A DNA stretch of 64,000 nucleotides from Melampsora larici-populina 98AG31 (Eukaryota; Basidiomycota; Pucciniomycetes; Pucciniales; Melampsoraceae), in contig NW_006768770.1 in assembly GCF_000204055.1 (NCBI RefSeq), forward strand, positions 1,113,258 to 1,177,257. The letters run 5' to 3'. Every line of letters begins with the position of its first letter. Within the stretch, counting starts at the first letter, position 1. The notes beneath the pieces are model-generated. The model searched no databases and was not told the DNA's origin. It worked only from the letters and a program-made list of their open reading frames with translations. A program made the position numbers and the translations under genes. Positions 46,181 to 58,781 of the stretch are shown in pieces.

Positions 46181-47193
46181 AAATATTCTCTGACAGGACC
46201 TTGAAATGCCCTTCAGTAGGCTTCAGAAAGGGGGGAGGAAAACACCGAGGAAAAAACCAAAAATGTGGAATTTGTGATGAGGGACCAGGGAGCCGGGGCA
46301 CGGGTGTAGAACTTGAAGGTTGCACCGGTCCATCAATTTAGAATTTCGAAAAATTGGAAATTTAATGGTGGATTTTCGAAATCCATGCATTGGTGGGTCT
46401 TTGAAGTGATGGGCTGGCTCGTAAACGGAAAACTGCACAAGATGTGTGTCAAACTCATTTTGACTCATTTTGACCTATTCTTATTGCTTGTCTCTTCCTG
46501 ACCCCGACAATCCAGTCATCACATTCAGGGATGACAATTAGGATAAAAGATCTTCCAATGGCGCGGGTTGTTCTTAGACTAGTGTGTTTGATCTTCCAGC
46601 TGTCTGCACTGTGGCACATCAAATGTTGCATTGAGTGAAAATACCAAGATAATAAGATAAGACACCATCAAAAAAGAGGCTGGTCTGATACTTTTGGAAG
46701 TTTAATCGATTTTTTGAATCAAGGGAAATGAATACTTTTGTTACCTTTTTTTACTCAGGTCTCTGTTGTGCAAATTGTGTTGGTGTGAAAAGCAAAGCAA
46801 AACGGAAAAAAAGCAAGTGCATTATGTGGTGCATATATTAGAGTCAAACCAAAAAAGGTTACCACAAACAAGTTTATGGAAAGTCCAGAAGGACTGTGCG
46901 CCGCGTCACCGGGTGCTAAGCTTAAGTACCCTGTGGCTGGGGAAAGATGCTGGGAACAGGAGCATAAGCACCTTCTGCATGTGGGAATGCATCAAGGAAT
47001 GCTCTGCACCTTTTTGTCTTTGTGGTGTGGTTGTGTAATGTACAGTTATTCTAGAAATTGATGTCATGTTCGCCCATTTTTTCCCCCAAATACAGGTGAC
47101 GCGCAGCACAGCAAGCCTGTATTTGGCACTAGTCTTTGTATCACAGATCGGAACTGTTCCAACAATAGCATTGAATCTCACCTCCATCCTATT
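46181..47193. other. intergenic, decayed sequence
   Basis: No supported gene or clear element. Only short open frames without domains. Confidence 0.4.
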
Positions 47194-47200
47194 CACTGTG

Positions 47201-48147
47201 TAATTTTACTAGTCACTGGCAGGCCAGTGAGTTCCATTCACCTCAATCCAATCTCAATTCAATGTCAGTTCAACATCAGTTTGACCTCAGGATGAGCCCC
47301 AACCCCCAAAAGCCGGGTTTCGAGGCGCCTGTGAGCCAGTTTTTTTCCCAGGCGCTAGAACGGTGCCCGAGCCCGGCAAACCCAACAGTTTTTTTCAACT
47401 ACAGACCTAGAACGGCTCCCAGACCGAGAACCTTGACGGGAGTACCCGGGTAGCCGGGGTTTTCCGGGTAAACCTGGGAATCCGGCAAATACCCGGGGCT
47501 TGAAAACAAAAACCAACAAAAAAACCTCAAATCAATCAGGTTTCTTCCCGTTTTGTTGGGATTTGTAATGGCAGTGAACGTACATTCACAAATTTGATTC
47601 ATATATCTGCTCTTTGGGAAAATATTTGGCCAGGAAGAGGCAAGCTCACACCCTTTGAAACCTCAAAGCAGGGGAATAGACCCGCTTTGAGCTACAGATT
47701 GAGATTGATCATTGACCACTATTCACCTCGGGAGACCCGAGGTGATTCAATTTTTTTTGCCTACCAGAACGACCCCCCGGAATGACTATCCCACGGGGTA
47801 TGGTCATCCAATACAGGCTGGCTCGACCCCTGAGCCTTCTGGGAAGCCCCGCGGGGATCCCCAATCCCCCGGGTCTTGGGGCTCATCCTGAGTTTGACCT
47901 CCAATTATGTTTGAGTGGGGGATATGCATGGGCTGCATAATATCTCAAACCTTCCAGACATTCTGACACCTTCATGTGTGGACATGCAAGCAAACTTTAT
48001 TCCAGTTCATTCTGGAAGGTTGCTTGTCTGCGACTCTAGGCCAAACATTGAGATTGGATTGATATTGAACTGACATGGATTTGAGATTGGATTGAGATTG
48101 GATTGAGCTGGATGTACCCACTGGCCTGCCAGTGAGTAGTAAAATGG
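47201..48147. mobile_element. 947-bp non-autonomous element with ~90-bp inverted repeats
   Basis: Ends are inverted copies: 'ATTTTACTAGTCACTGGC' at the left and 'ATTTTACTACTCACTGGC' inward from the right. Both continue through 'AGGCCAGTG' and 'CTCAATCCAATCTCAAT'. The 7-bp direct repeat CACTGTG flanks it (47194-47200 and 48148-48154). The interior has a very GC-rich segment (about 47320-47500 and 47765-47880, rich in CCGGG/CCCGG), no transposase. The superfamily is uncertain: a 7-bp duplication is atypical for CACTA or Harbinger. Host flanks on both sides share 'agcattgaatctcacc', so a small tandem duplication may underlie it. Confidence 0.75.
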
Positions 48148-48154
48148 CACTGTG

Positions 48155-50552
48155 ATTCCTCTTCTCTCAATCACCTTCACTCAGCATTGAATCTCACCAT
48201 CGTCCCATTTCATCCCTTTTCAACACGTTCCATTCATCATCAATATTGATTCAATGAATTATTCAATGAATTCTCTGGCTACAACGTCTTTCCATTGACC
48301 GCCCATGGCACAATAAGATTTCCTCCCAAGTCAATCTGCTTCCGGCAAAGTAGCCTAACATTTCCTCAACCACAAGTTAGCCAAAGAATTAAAACACTCA
48401 TAAAACAACAGTCTCCTTTATGTCTGTCAACGCCAGAAAGAACTCCCAGAAAGAACCCTAAAATCATACATTTCCAAGAACCTTTCACTATCATCACTCG
48501 CAGTATGGTCAACCAATCAAATGTTCCCTTGTCTGTTTCTTTTCATCTCCATGCCTTTTTCTCTAGTCGTCTTTCTTTTGAACCCAGACTGATATTGATA
48601 TGTTTTTGAATTTCTGTATTCCATGCAGGTCTGCGGCTAAAGGCTTGCCCCAAGGCAGAATCAAAGTCATGAGCTGTGTGATTCCCACTTGTAGCTATAA
48701 ACAAGCCCTCCTGGGGCAAAGAGCAATGTTAGTTCCTTCGTGTTTAGATTTGTATCACCAATTGCAACAAAGTTGAAGGCTGTTCTTCCCTTTTGCTTTA
48801 GGTTTCCTGCTCCAGGCTCCACCCCACCCTTTGTCAGTCATGCTTTGACTGAGGTTGGCAAGTCACCATTCACCTCCCCCCTCAAGGCGCCTTCTAGACC
48901 AGCTTTGTCACTCTTGACCCCCTTGATGAACAAAGTCATGAACCGTCTACCTTCCGGCACCAGACCCACTCACTCCGTGTCCTCTTTGGATCTTTCAAAC
49001 AAACCCCATATCCATCCCTTGATGTTTGAATCACCCGTCACTTTGCAAACGTTAGGTTTGCCTTTGACTGTTTGCACCACCCTTTCATCTGTTTCCAAAA
49101 AGACCAAGCACACTACTTCTTCCAACACAAAGAAGAGGCCTGCAAAGGTCTTGGATTTGGATTCCGACCTCAATCAGGCACATGGCAATGAGTCGGATGA
49201 CTTACCAGATGCTGGTAAGCCACTTTCATTTCCTAATCACGCTTCATAAGCTATGCTAACTTGTCATTATCAGATCTAGGACTTCTTGATGCCAGTGGGA
49301 TTCATCCATCTCAATCTTCCAGTATCCCAAACACCGTTGAGGGGGACAACACACACAGTTTTCAAATTGCCTTCAATTTGTGGCAGCTTGAAGTCCCCCC
49401 CGGAAGCTGCCAACGGTAAGAGATGCAAGAAAGCCCCCGGAGGCGCTCGACCTAGTCAGGTGAAGGCATCTGTGCCCAAATACAAAAATTACAACCCATA
49501 GGTACCCACAAAATTGATGCTGCTTGGACCCGCAATTCCCTTTGTTGTATTCAAAATGAACCTTTTCCAAGCCTGCAACCAAAAGCTTCCTTGGGTGTCT
49601 CAAGCAAGCACCACTATATATTGCGGGGCCAGAGCACCGCAACCCAGGTTTAAAAAACCCAGTGCTCCAAAACCCGCAATGAGATTGTGTTTTCATTCCA
49701 CTATTTCCAAAATATAAAAAAACCCTTTACCGTACCCCAAGAAGTTTGAGTCTATATGACTCTGTACTTACACTGAATTCCAAGAGAGTGTGCTTGCACC
49801 AAGGTTATTACAGATCACCGCTTTCCTTTGGGTGTGCTAGATGCACAAAGGTGATTGAAATCCAAAAGATTTCATAATCTTATCAAAAAAAAAAGAATCA
49901 AACTTCAAAAAAAAACAAGAGAACAACTGTATATTTAAAATAAAGCGACCTCCCAGTCTTGATTAATGGCCATCTTCTCCAAAGTTTATAAGATCCTATC
50001 AAATTCTAACATGTTTATTTAGTGTTTTATGCAATACAGCCTTTATGCACTTTTTTTAAAAAAAAAGAAACCCTTTACCCGGGGGCCCGTGTGTTCCTCA
50101 ACCTCAAGACCTCCCTCCACCTTCCTTTGCCACAATACACCACAAAAATACATTTACCAACCTGGCCCAAGATGGACTGTGGTGTTTGGACAGGCCTTCA
50201 AACACCAAAACATGGCCCCTGGAACTGAATTTTTTTTGACTCTGGGCCACTTGTGGATCAGGCTTCTATATTCAAACGACTGCTGAGAAGATCATAAGGT
50301 AAGAGTTTTTTGTTATATCATCTTTGATAGCAATTCTCCAAATAGCATCTGAACAGAACTTCATTATTCTCTTATTGTATATTACATCATTCAAATTGCC
50401 AAAGTTGTTTCCCAAACCTCCTCCCAAAGCCTTCAAGTCCCAGGTAGGTTGTCAACTAGAAATCTTTGCCCAGCTAGTCCTTCCTGTTCCCAGCCAGGCT
50501 TTGTGATCACTAGCAATGATTCTCGTACCACTCTCACTTGTCAATCAACTCT
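48155..50552. other. mostly non-coding, possible gene remnant
   Basis: Includes the low-confidence open frame at 48740-49500. Elsewhere there are AT-rich stretches, an imperfect palindrome at about 49595-49680 ('ttgcgggg'/'ccccgcaa'-like, 'tttaaaaaaccc') and nothing else recognisable. Confidence 0.4.
48740..49430 (+). CDS. possible Ser/Thr/Pro-rich hypothetical protein, fragment
   Basis: The open frame to about 49210 encodes a Ser/Thr/Pro-rich, basic sequence ('SHALTEVGKSPFTSP', 'KKTKHTTSSNTKKRPAKVLDLDSD'). A plausible GTAAGC donor (about 49215) and ATTATCAG acceptor (about 49273) would join it to 'DLGLLDASGIHPSQSSS'. No known domain. The start is arbitrary and the locus lies among dead elements, so this may be a fragment of an old element ORF. 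Confidence 0.3.
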
Positions 50553-51368
50553 CACTACACCAAATGTAATCTTTACCGGGTGGTAAAGAAAACTACTGAC
50601 ATAGAAAAGTCCTGAGGCAACAGGAAGAGAGCTAAAAATCTGAAAAAATATGCACCTTGTTCCTAGATGTTGGGGCGTCATGATGAGTAATTTTTTGTAT
50701 TTTACACGCAGATATTGGTTAATGTACTAACAATAAAGGCTGAAAATCATCAAAAACCCACCTGTAACAATACCTGAAATTTGGCCCTTGATTTTGTAGA
50801 CAGGATTTTGAAATCTTCAAACATCAATAACTTTTGCAGTTCTGAATCAAATAACTCGATTTTTGGTTCATTGAAAAGGTGAGTCTTTCCTCTACATTTT
50901 TCATTGAGACACCACATCTGTAGCCCGTCTGAAGAAGGTCCTACGGAGCTATTCATGCAGAACTGTTTGGACATATGTAGAGCGTTCAAATGACTAGATA
51001 GCACCTTGCTGACATTATGAAGTGTAAAGCAGAATGGTTCAGCTTTTGAATGAACCAAAAATCGAGTTATTTGGAGCAGAATTGCAAAAGTTATTGAAGT
51101 TTTTAGACCACAAAATATTGTCTTCATCATCATGACCCAAATTTCAGGTATTGTTACATGTGGGTTTTTGATGATTTTCAGCCTTTATTGTTAGTACATT
51201 AACCAATATCTGCGTGTAAAAGACAAAAAGTTACTCATCATGACGCCCCAACATCTAGGAACAAGGTGCATATTTTTTCAGATTTTTAGCTCTCTTCCTG
51301 TTGCCTCAGGACTTTTCTATGTCAGTAGTTTTCTTTACCGCCCGGTAAAGATTACATTTGGTGTAGTG
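50553..51368. mobile_element. non-autonomous CACTA element, 816 bp, ~225-bp inverted repeats
   Basis: Starts 'CACTACACCAAATG' and ends 'CATTTGGTGTAGTG'. The inverted repeats extend about 225 bp with few differences ('tttaccgggtggtaaag', 'tatgcaccttgttcctaga', 'gttagtacattaacc'). A 3-bp duplication TCT is present on each side (50550-50552, 51369-51371). Together the arms form more than half of the element, so it is nearly a foldback. No transposase. The terminus is like that of the element at 12012-12774. Confidence 0.9.
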
Positions 51369-51371
51369 TCT

Positions 51372-52782
51372 TGGCAATGGAAGCCCTGGTCCCCTTTCCA
51401 ACCAACTTGCTTCACCTCAACCACCAACTGTAAAGCACAAGGATTCAACTCTTGCCGTGGTGAAGAAGACCAAGGCCAATCCAGAAGGAAAGGTAAGTGT
51501 TATGAGATCTAGCACATTTACTAGTAGAGGATTGAGACCAGTGAACAAAGAAAATAACAAAAAGAATGAAAAGTTTGTTACTGATCCAAATTCTGATATC
51601 ATAGATTGTAAAAATCCAACTAAGCTTTCCCTTTAAAGTTCGCTGGGCTGTCTTCTTAAGAGTCGCAGGTCAAGGTGGAGTGGCACGTTGAGCAAGAGGC
51701 CCAGATGAATCAAGAGAATTGACAATACTTATAGCTGACGGAGTCCTTAGGGGGGGCAACAAAGCCTGGCCTTATGAGAGCTGGGCTAGGTGGTCGAAGT
51801 TGTGTTTGGTGTTGATACCTGAAGGGTATTTTGGTTTGAGATGTGAGAAGATTTTTCTGAGAGTGGCATTTGATCAATATTTGAATACAAAACTTTTTAA
51901 ATCCAAAGATGCTAAGATGAAATAATCCAGCAGAGGGGTCATACCTTTTATAATTTGTCCAATTGCAACCCACTAGCAAGCCCAGAATCAACAACTCCAG
52001 GATCAAGGGATTGAGTGCAGCCCACAAGCTGGCCCAGCTGTTTCTAGGGATGATGAGCTGGTGTGAATACAGATGGGGGTATTGATTGTTTTGATGGATG
52101 TGGTGTCAATTGATTGTTGGCTGAGTGTTGTCCTTGTGATACCCTGGATCCAGCTGGGATAATTGTTTACTCTGCATTATATCAGCAATCCGCCTACCAG
52201 GCCACTGCATTGTGCAGGACCCGCTATGAGAATGTATGCTTCTAAAAAGTGGTGCACAGACTGGAATAGGTATTTTGGTGGCCGTAGTGGTCACCTGGCC
52301 TGCTACCAATGCCCACGGCACTCCCCCTGTGCTATTTGTTTTTGCATATGTGCTTGCACTATGCTATAGCTATTGTCATGAGCTTAGTCACATCACAGTT
52401 TTCAAATATGCCCGGTATAGCAGATTATTTCTGTGCTAAAAGGGTCCATAGCACCACTGAGCACAAAAGGAACTCATAGAAACAGGGCGCTTGATGGCGC
52501 AAACAAGTGTCTGATAGCACCAGTACCCCGCCCTTGCATCTCATACTCTATCTTGCCTTATCATGTACCTGCGTGCACTGTGTAAGCAATAGCTCTCACT
52601 GAGCCATGTGATTTGTTGATCAGGCCTTATCATAGGATGATCCTCCATCCTATAACCATGGTCATTGTGAATCAGCAATTGAGAGCAAAGTGATTGAATT
52701 TGTTTGTGAACCCAGACTTACTTTCCTTAACCTTGTAAAAATATCTTCTTTTTTAAGATCATTGAAAGAGTTAGCAGGAACC
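51372..52782. other. intergenic, repeat-like
   Basis: No supported gene. Sequences such as 'attgtgcagga..cgctatgagaatg' and 'gcgcttgatggcgc' look like decayed repeat. A possible short continuation of the remnant gene left of the CACTA element starts near 51372. Confidence 0.35.
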
Positions 52783-52785
52783 TAA

Positions 52786-52925
52786 GGGTCCGTTCGGCTG
52801 CACATCTGGAGACCATCTGACCGTCATCTGTCACCAAAAATCAGGATGACAATCTCTTTGCCCAACCCCGACTGGGCAGAAGGCCCAGTTGGATGTCAGA
52901 TGAGATGGCGCAGCCAAACGGACCC
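52786..52925. mobile_element. 140-bp MITE (PIF/Harbinger-like)
   Basis: Inverted ends 'GGGTCCGTTCGGCTG' and 'CAGCCAAACGGACCC', flanked by TAA on both sides (52783-52785, 52926-52928). Short GC-rich interior without coding capacity. The ends recall the 874-bp MITE (GGCCCCGTTTGG). Confidence 0.88.
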
Positions 52926-52928
52926 TAA

Positions 52929-54886
52929 ACCAATCAACCACATCAAACATCAATCAAAACATCCAACAGTCAAGAATTCAAAGTGGAATATACTTCAATA
53001 CTGAATTGAAGTAAGACCATCTTGACGTCTGTGGTATGAACACTAAGTTTAGCTTCACAGATCACCTTAACATCTGATCCTATCCAAATTATCAAAATAA
53101 ATTACGATGTTGTGATTCTTCATTGTTAGCATAAGTATACATCTAAATACTAAAAAGATGGACCACTTGCATGAGTTTGGAATCAGACCCCTCCTCTCCT
53201 CTGTTGTTCAGGTCCACCTCGGGGTATCAGGTGCTGCTTCCTTTTTATCTCATGTCTGCATTGGTGAGCTTTTGTAGTCAAGCTGTTTCCAATCACACCT
53301 TTTGTCTCCGTTTGTTATTTACATACTATTGTTTGTCTCACCTTGTCTTTTGATTTGTGTTTGCCACCAGACTTTTTAAAAAAATGTATTAAAATGTGCT
53401 ATTAAATCCGGTCTTTTGTTGGACTCAGTCCTCACTGGGGCTTATAAAGGAAAGGTTACTAATCCCCTGCGAGATGAATCACATTCCAATCCACAAGAAA
53501 TCACCCATCAAACACTGTGTCCGTGTGGGGGTTGCTCGTCGACAAGCCCACACCAACTCCCTTTGAGGCAGAAAGGGAAGTTGTGTGTGCTTGTTGACAA
53601 GCCAACGCTACCGGACACGGTGAAATTTTAACCCTACACCACTTTTTTCATTTTCTCTACCCTTCAACTCAAGCTCAGCCCAATGACTTATCAACTTCTT
53701 GATTCAACGACTCAAAAATTCAACAACTCAATTTGACTAATATTCAACCGAATACTTGATTTGCAACTACATCACCTATCTCACAAACATGTCAAACTTC
53801 ATCAAACGGGTCAATAAAACTGAAATTAAATACAGCTTTGATGAAACAATTATTGTGCAGTGTCGATAATATACACTACAAGTTCAACTGGTCAAACCAA
53901 TCAAACAAAATCTGAATGAAGTCCAATTTCAACCTTTTGACCTTCATTTGAAATTGATCAAATGGTGAACTAGATCTGCCTTGAAGGGACTAACTGAATC
54001 TGATGCCTCATACTGAGTAGAGTGTGATTTGATGGAGACTTCTGCTCATGATGGACTTGATGGTGAATTCAGAGCATCTTGTTCAATTTTTGTTAAGATC
54101 TTGTGTAGTTCCCAATTCAGAACCTTTAAGATATCAAAGTCAAACTCTTCCATTTGTTTTCTCAATTGTGATATGTATAATGTATCTCACAAATGGCCTT
54201 CAATTGATTTGTACTGAGTTTTTTTGGTTCAGAAAAAAATGGATTTGACTTATGTTTCCTCTGGACCTTCAATTAATTATCATGAAAGAGAGCAATCAAA
54301 TTGATGATTGAAAGTTTTTTTGCAAAGGGAAGCCACAAACTCATGATTTGATTGAAGTCCTTTGAATCTTGAAAGGCTTCCTGATATAGTTAATAGGTTT
54401 GACTTTAGAAGACAGAAGAACAAACTTGAAGCAATGTAATGAGATACAAATGTGGAGAGGGATCTTCTTGTGTGATTCATCTTTCAAGTCTGAATAATAT
54501 ATAATCTAACTCAGCCAGATGTATGATGTATTCCCTTCAATTGTTTCAAATATGTGCTGTAATTGCCTTCATCTTGTTCTTTTATCAGATATATTGTGAC
54601 TATTTCACTTATAATGCACAACACCTGAATGATTGAAGGGTTAGAGACTGAAGAGCTTAATAACTTAATTTGCCTTGAAACACCCCATTGTTTCTTTATT
54701 CAAATGAAAGGTACAAGGGAGCCAATAAGTTCAGAAGTGGTATTGTGTGGCTCAAATGAGTAAGTTTTGGGCAAATGGAGTACGGGGAATCATTTGGAAT
54801 TAGAAGGAAAATGTGCTGCTTGCACTCATATGCTGATCCATTACAAATTTTGTGCTGTTTGAGGCTTGAGGGTGTCAGATAGGGGT
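52929..54886. other. intergenic, AT-rich
   Basis: No supported gene. The short open frames (for example at 53171-53353 and 53416-53631) show no domain. Repetitive 'tcaactcaa'-type sequence at about 53660-53760. Confidence 0.4.
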
Positions 54887-55400
54887 GTTTTTGAGGCTTT
54901 GAGCATGAATATCAAGATGATGAAAGTGAGCTACAAGAAAGTTGCATAGTGAGGAAATGGATGCCATTTACAGGAGAATAAATGACTACAATACTGACTT
55001 CATATGCCCAAACAATCAGTGAGTTTCTGGGTGTTTTAAGGCAAAGCGGGAGCACAACATGTTTTTTGAGGTTTTAAGAATGGATTTGCAGATGATGGAA
55101 GGGTTATCTGGACAGGCAGTACAATAAGACTGTGTCTAAAAGCCAGTTTAGCTTTCTAAGGGCCTCCAAAGACCATATTTCCTTCACCTTCAGGGTATTT
55201 AGGATGTTTTTACGCACACAATGACATTATGAGATGGTTTTTGAGACTTTGAGCATAAATAGGAATGTGATGGAGTGGCAATGTAAAAAGTTGCTATTTT
55301 GAGACCAGGTTTGGAAGTAAACTTTGTCATCTTGGGGGAGTCCAATCACTATATTCCTTACATGTTCAGGGTGCTCGCGGTGATTTCATGTGCTACTTTG
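54887..55400 (+). repeat. degenerate tandem repeat, ~175-bp period, about three copies
   Basis: 'ttttttgaggctttgagcat' recurs with changes at about 54887, 55062 and 55238. Each is followed by 'gatgatg(g/a)aag' about 30 bp on and by a 'ccaaa(g/c)a...atat(t)cctt' block. The region just upstream (54720-54886) may hold a weaker fourth copy. Confidence 0.6.
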
Positions 55401-55539
55401 TATTTCAGATCAAGAGTACATGAGTTGTGCAAAACTTGTGCACAACACTTTCTCAGATGGATTAGGGCAAAGAATTACCTCTATAGAGGGTTAGTATTTG
55501 TCATTGTACTTGGTTACAATAAGACTTACTAATCTGTTT

Positions 55540-56190
55540 CAGAAACCCATGACAACTTCTATCAAAGATATACATCTTCTCATTTGGTATCTGGGGGACT
55601 AGATGGTAGATCTATGATCAAATGCATTAAACTCTCAAGTTACATGCATCACATGTGTTATGTGGGTTTGTCCTATGCAAACCCAAATACCTTACATAGA
55701 AAGTGTCTGGGTTTTTTGGGGGGGCTAACCTAGGCTAGGGGGGTAGGACAACCAGGCCCTGTAGGCGGGGAGCTCTGCACAAAGAGCTAGGCTACACCAC
55801 GTACACATGTCATACAGTCCCCCGGGGAGCTAACACCGTATTAGAGTAACAGATTAGTATCATTAGTAGAAAAAATCCCTTACAATCAATCTTACCACAT
55901 GGCCAGATTAATTACAAGTACTAAGCAAAGGGTGGATGGCGGGTGAGAAAAAGATCCAGGGAAATACAGTTGCTCCAGTTTAGCCCGGCCCCAGCCCCAG
56001 CCCCCCCAACCCAAATGTTAGGAGGTCCCAGTAATACCCAAAAGTTTTTCTGCATGGGTTTTTTTTGGCAAAAGTTCTTTTTCTTCACTCTATCACTGCA
56101 TGCTTCACCCTTGTATTGTAAAAATACAAGTCTATGCTGTTCTGTACCCCAGGAGTTGTGATGAGAGGTGCTCCACCTACTTTACTCAAG
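55540..56190. other. intergenic before the DIRS-like element
   Basis: No supported gene. GC-rich blocks at about 55705-55835 and 55980-56010. The open frames here are low complexity. Confidence 0.4.
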
Positions 56191-56192
56191 GT

Positions 56193-56256
56193 ATGTAGCA
56201 GGTGCCCAAAGGAACGGCGGCACCTGCATAGTTCCATGGAAATACGAGATGAGCAG
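56193..56256 (+). repeat. repeat copy 1 with 9-bp inverted arms
   Basis: Contains GCAGGTGCC, a 12-nt spacer, and GGCACCTGC, i.e. a recombinase-site-like palindrome. Same as 62582-62645 apart from one base in the spacer. Confidence 0.85.
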
Positions 56257-56533
56257 TGGGTGAGTAGAACCCGGTACCCAGGAGAGTAGGTACCGGGACC
56301 GACAGTAGAGTCGTGACTTAGACATCCACCGAATTTCAAATTCGAAATTCTACAGTTCTCACCAACTACTTCATCTCTCTTACAGCATCTTTCTAAGACA
56401 AACCCAAAGGTAAACCTATTACTCACCCTATTTGTCGAAAAATTTTCTTTTCCTTTATTCGCAAAGAAACTCAAATTTCATCTTAAGACTTAAAATTTTT
56501 TCCTTATATTAAAACCAAAATCTTTTAAACGAT

Positions 56534-58781
56534 ATGTCGGCTCAAGAATATGCAGATGGACTTGGAGGAATTGAATTAAACAGAAGAGAAAGGAACAGAT
56601 CAGGAACAGCTCAAAGAGAAAAGAACGGAGAAAAAGGAAAAGAAAACAGGAAAGATGAAGAACAATCAGGAGAAGGTAACAAGAATTTAGGAATTGAAGG
56701 AGGCATTGGAGAACAAGAAGAAGATCAAAATGAAGAAGTAGCAAGAGACGAGAGAATGGGTGGTAAAGGCGGTGCCAACAACTTCGACCAATCTAATCAA
56801 CTCTTGATAGCGTCAAACGGGACGACCAATCCTATAATACAAGGAAACATTCAAGAAATGAGTGGTCAGGGAATAGTAACAGGATTAGGTAAGTCTCGTT
56901 TGGTAAATTAAAATTAAACGTACCAATTTCCAGTATATCACACACCCCAACTATTACCCCATTCATCACCCCCATATACCCTCCACTTCCTTTTTCCTAT
57001 CGAGAAACCTTCTTAAAAGTCAATACCATCAAAGAATAAGGGAAATCGACGAAGATTAACCCAGTGGGAAATCGAAATAAGATTAACCCAAGTAGTTAGA
57101 TGAATTATAAAGGAAATCGGAAAGATTAACCTAAAAAAAAAAAAAAAAAAAGAAGGGAAATCGAGATGATTAACCCAGAAAGAATACGGGAAATCGGAAA
57201 GATTAACCCAATGAAATAAAGGAGATCAAGATGATTAACCTAATAATGTTAAAGGGAATCGGAAAAGATTAACCCGATGGAGTGCGGGAAATAGATTATA
57301 TTAACCCAGAAAAAAAAATGAAAATGAAAATGAAAAACAAGAGAGGCTTACCAATGTCGATGATTTCTCCTTGGTCTTTGAATGATATAATAGGCAGATC
57401 AATTGATAGCTCAAACAAAAATACCCTGTTAGAGCTAACTCACCAGAAGTGGAAGCACAACATACATACCGCAGTTCATAACGGAAATATACCTCAATTT
57501 GAACTTTTGAAAAACGAGTACGAGAAGTGGTGTCATAAACATCAAACACCTGTCAGAGATATCGACCTCTTCGATATGGACTTAGACCAAGTGGAATTGA
57601 ACCCGAACCCGGTGACAACTGCGGAGAAAACGAAAGATACCTCGAAGTCAAAGAAGGAAGTCAATACAACAATGGTGATAGGAGAAAAGTTAGGAAATCA
57701 TATGACTAGTTTATCACCATATTGGCACGAAATTATGATAAATAAGAACATCCACGTACCAGTATCCATTTTTTGTCCTCGTTGGTTATTACAAGACCTG
57801 ACTTATGTGAGGAGGAAAGCAAAAACAACGACATGTCACGCTGAGACTAATAGTTATACGGGGTCACCGGTATTGAATGAATATTGTCTATCTTTCGCAG
57901 AGTGGTTAGTTAGGTTCAATCTGATGATCAAGTATCAAGAAGTAAAATATGACACATTAGAGAACCAGAAAGAATCACCGATAGCACCAAGATTAATAGC
58001 TCATAGAGATAATTGCTTACAGATTCAAATCGACTGTCATGGGAAGTGGCCCACGGCGATGAGGTATGATATAGCACACAGGAGGAACGTGTGGGAGAAT
58101 CGTTTAGCTGGAGGTGGAATGGCAGATGTAGGAACTCTAGACCAAAAGTTATTGGATCAGGCAGAACGAGATGCAAAACACTTCAACGACTATCACTACG
58201 TTGATAACGCGTATACTTTCGGCGGACCGTTACAACATGTTAGTCCAACAGATGGTTTAGTATACCCAGAATCAAATTCTTGGGATACAGCAGGAGCGGT
58301 GGTAGACTCACACGCGGATATGATAACGGGGAGGAACCTACAAGTATGGAATAACCATGTGACCTCAACCACGATGAATTCTGAGAGATCGAGTGGAGTA
58401 GGTATGAACCGGAGAGGGAAAGGTTACTTAGGGTCCAATTTTGACCCGAATTATCATAAGAAGCAGTTTCATCATCCTAAGCAAAATGGTAGTCAGTACG
58501 GAAACTTTAATCACCATAACAGAAACAACTTACCGTCCTACCAAACGAATCATCAATATCACCCTTATCAAAATACATTTACTAGAACAAACCAGATGAA
58601 TCACTCAGGTAGAGGAGGTTATCATAATCAAGGCAACCAATCTTGGAACAGAGGTGGTAACCAAAGCGGAGGTGGTGATCGCCCAGCGATAGGCCCAGGT
58701 AGCTTTAACCGTTTGATGATAGAAGGGAACCAGAATAAAGGGGGAGAGAATAATGCTCCAACCGCATCAGGATCTAAGTAA
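56534..58781 (+). CDS. gag-like protein of the DIRS-like element
   Basis: The first exon, 56534-56888 ('MSAQEYADGLGG'), is Glu/Lys/Gly-rich and ends at GTAAGT. A second from 57346 (after AAGAGAG) reads to 58781; together they make 1791 nt, 596 residues, phase-consistent. The second part has a helical region ('LLELTHQKWKHNIHTAVHNG'), 'PYWHEIMINKNIHVPVSIFCPRW' and 'WLVRFNLMIKYQEVKY'. The C-terminus is rich in Gly/Asn/His/Arg/Gln ('NRGGNQSGGGDRP') and likely binds RNA. Similar gag-like proteins precede RT in basidiomycete DIRS elements. Alternatively the second frame starts on its own at 57282. The proposed intron holds the eightfold short repeat. Confidence 0.6.
57045..57310 (+). repeat. short tandem motif, about eight copies
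   Basis: 'GGGAAATCG..(A)GATTAACCCA' recurs with 'gattaac' at about 57054, 57081, 57124, 57168, 57201, 57233, 57267 and 57297 (last one degenerate), 27-44 bp apart, interrupted once by an 18-A run. It lies inside the proposed gag intron. Confidence 0.75.

Noticed and set aside
48295..48609. Open frame of 104 residues
   Set aside because: No domain, low-complexity, in TE debris; no splice context.
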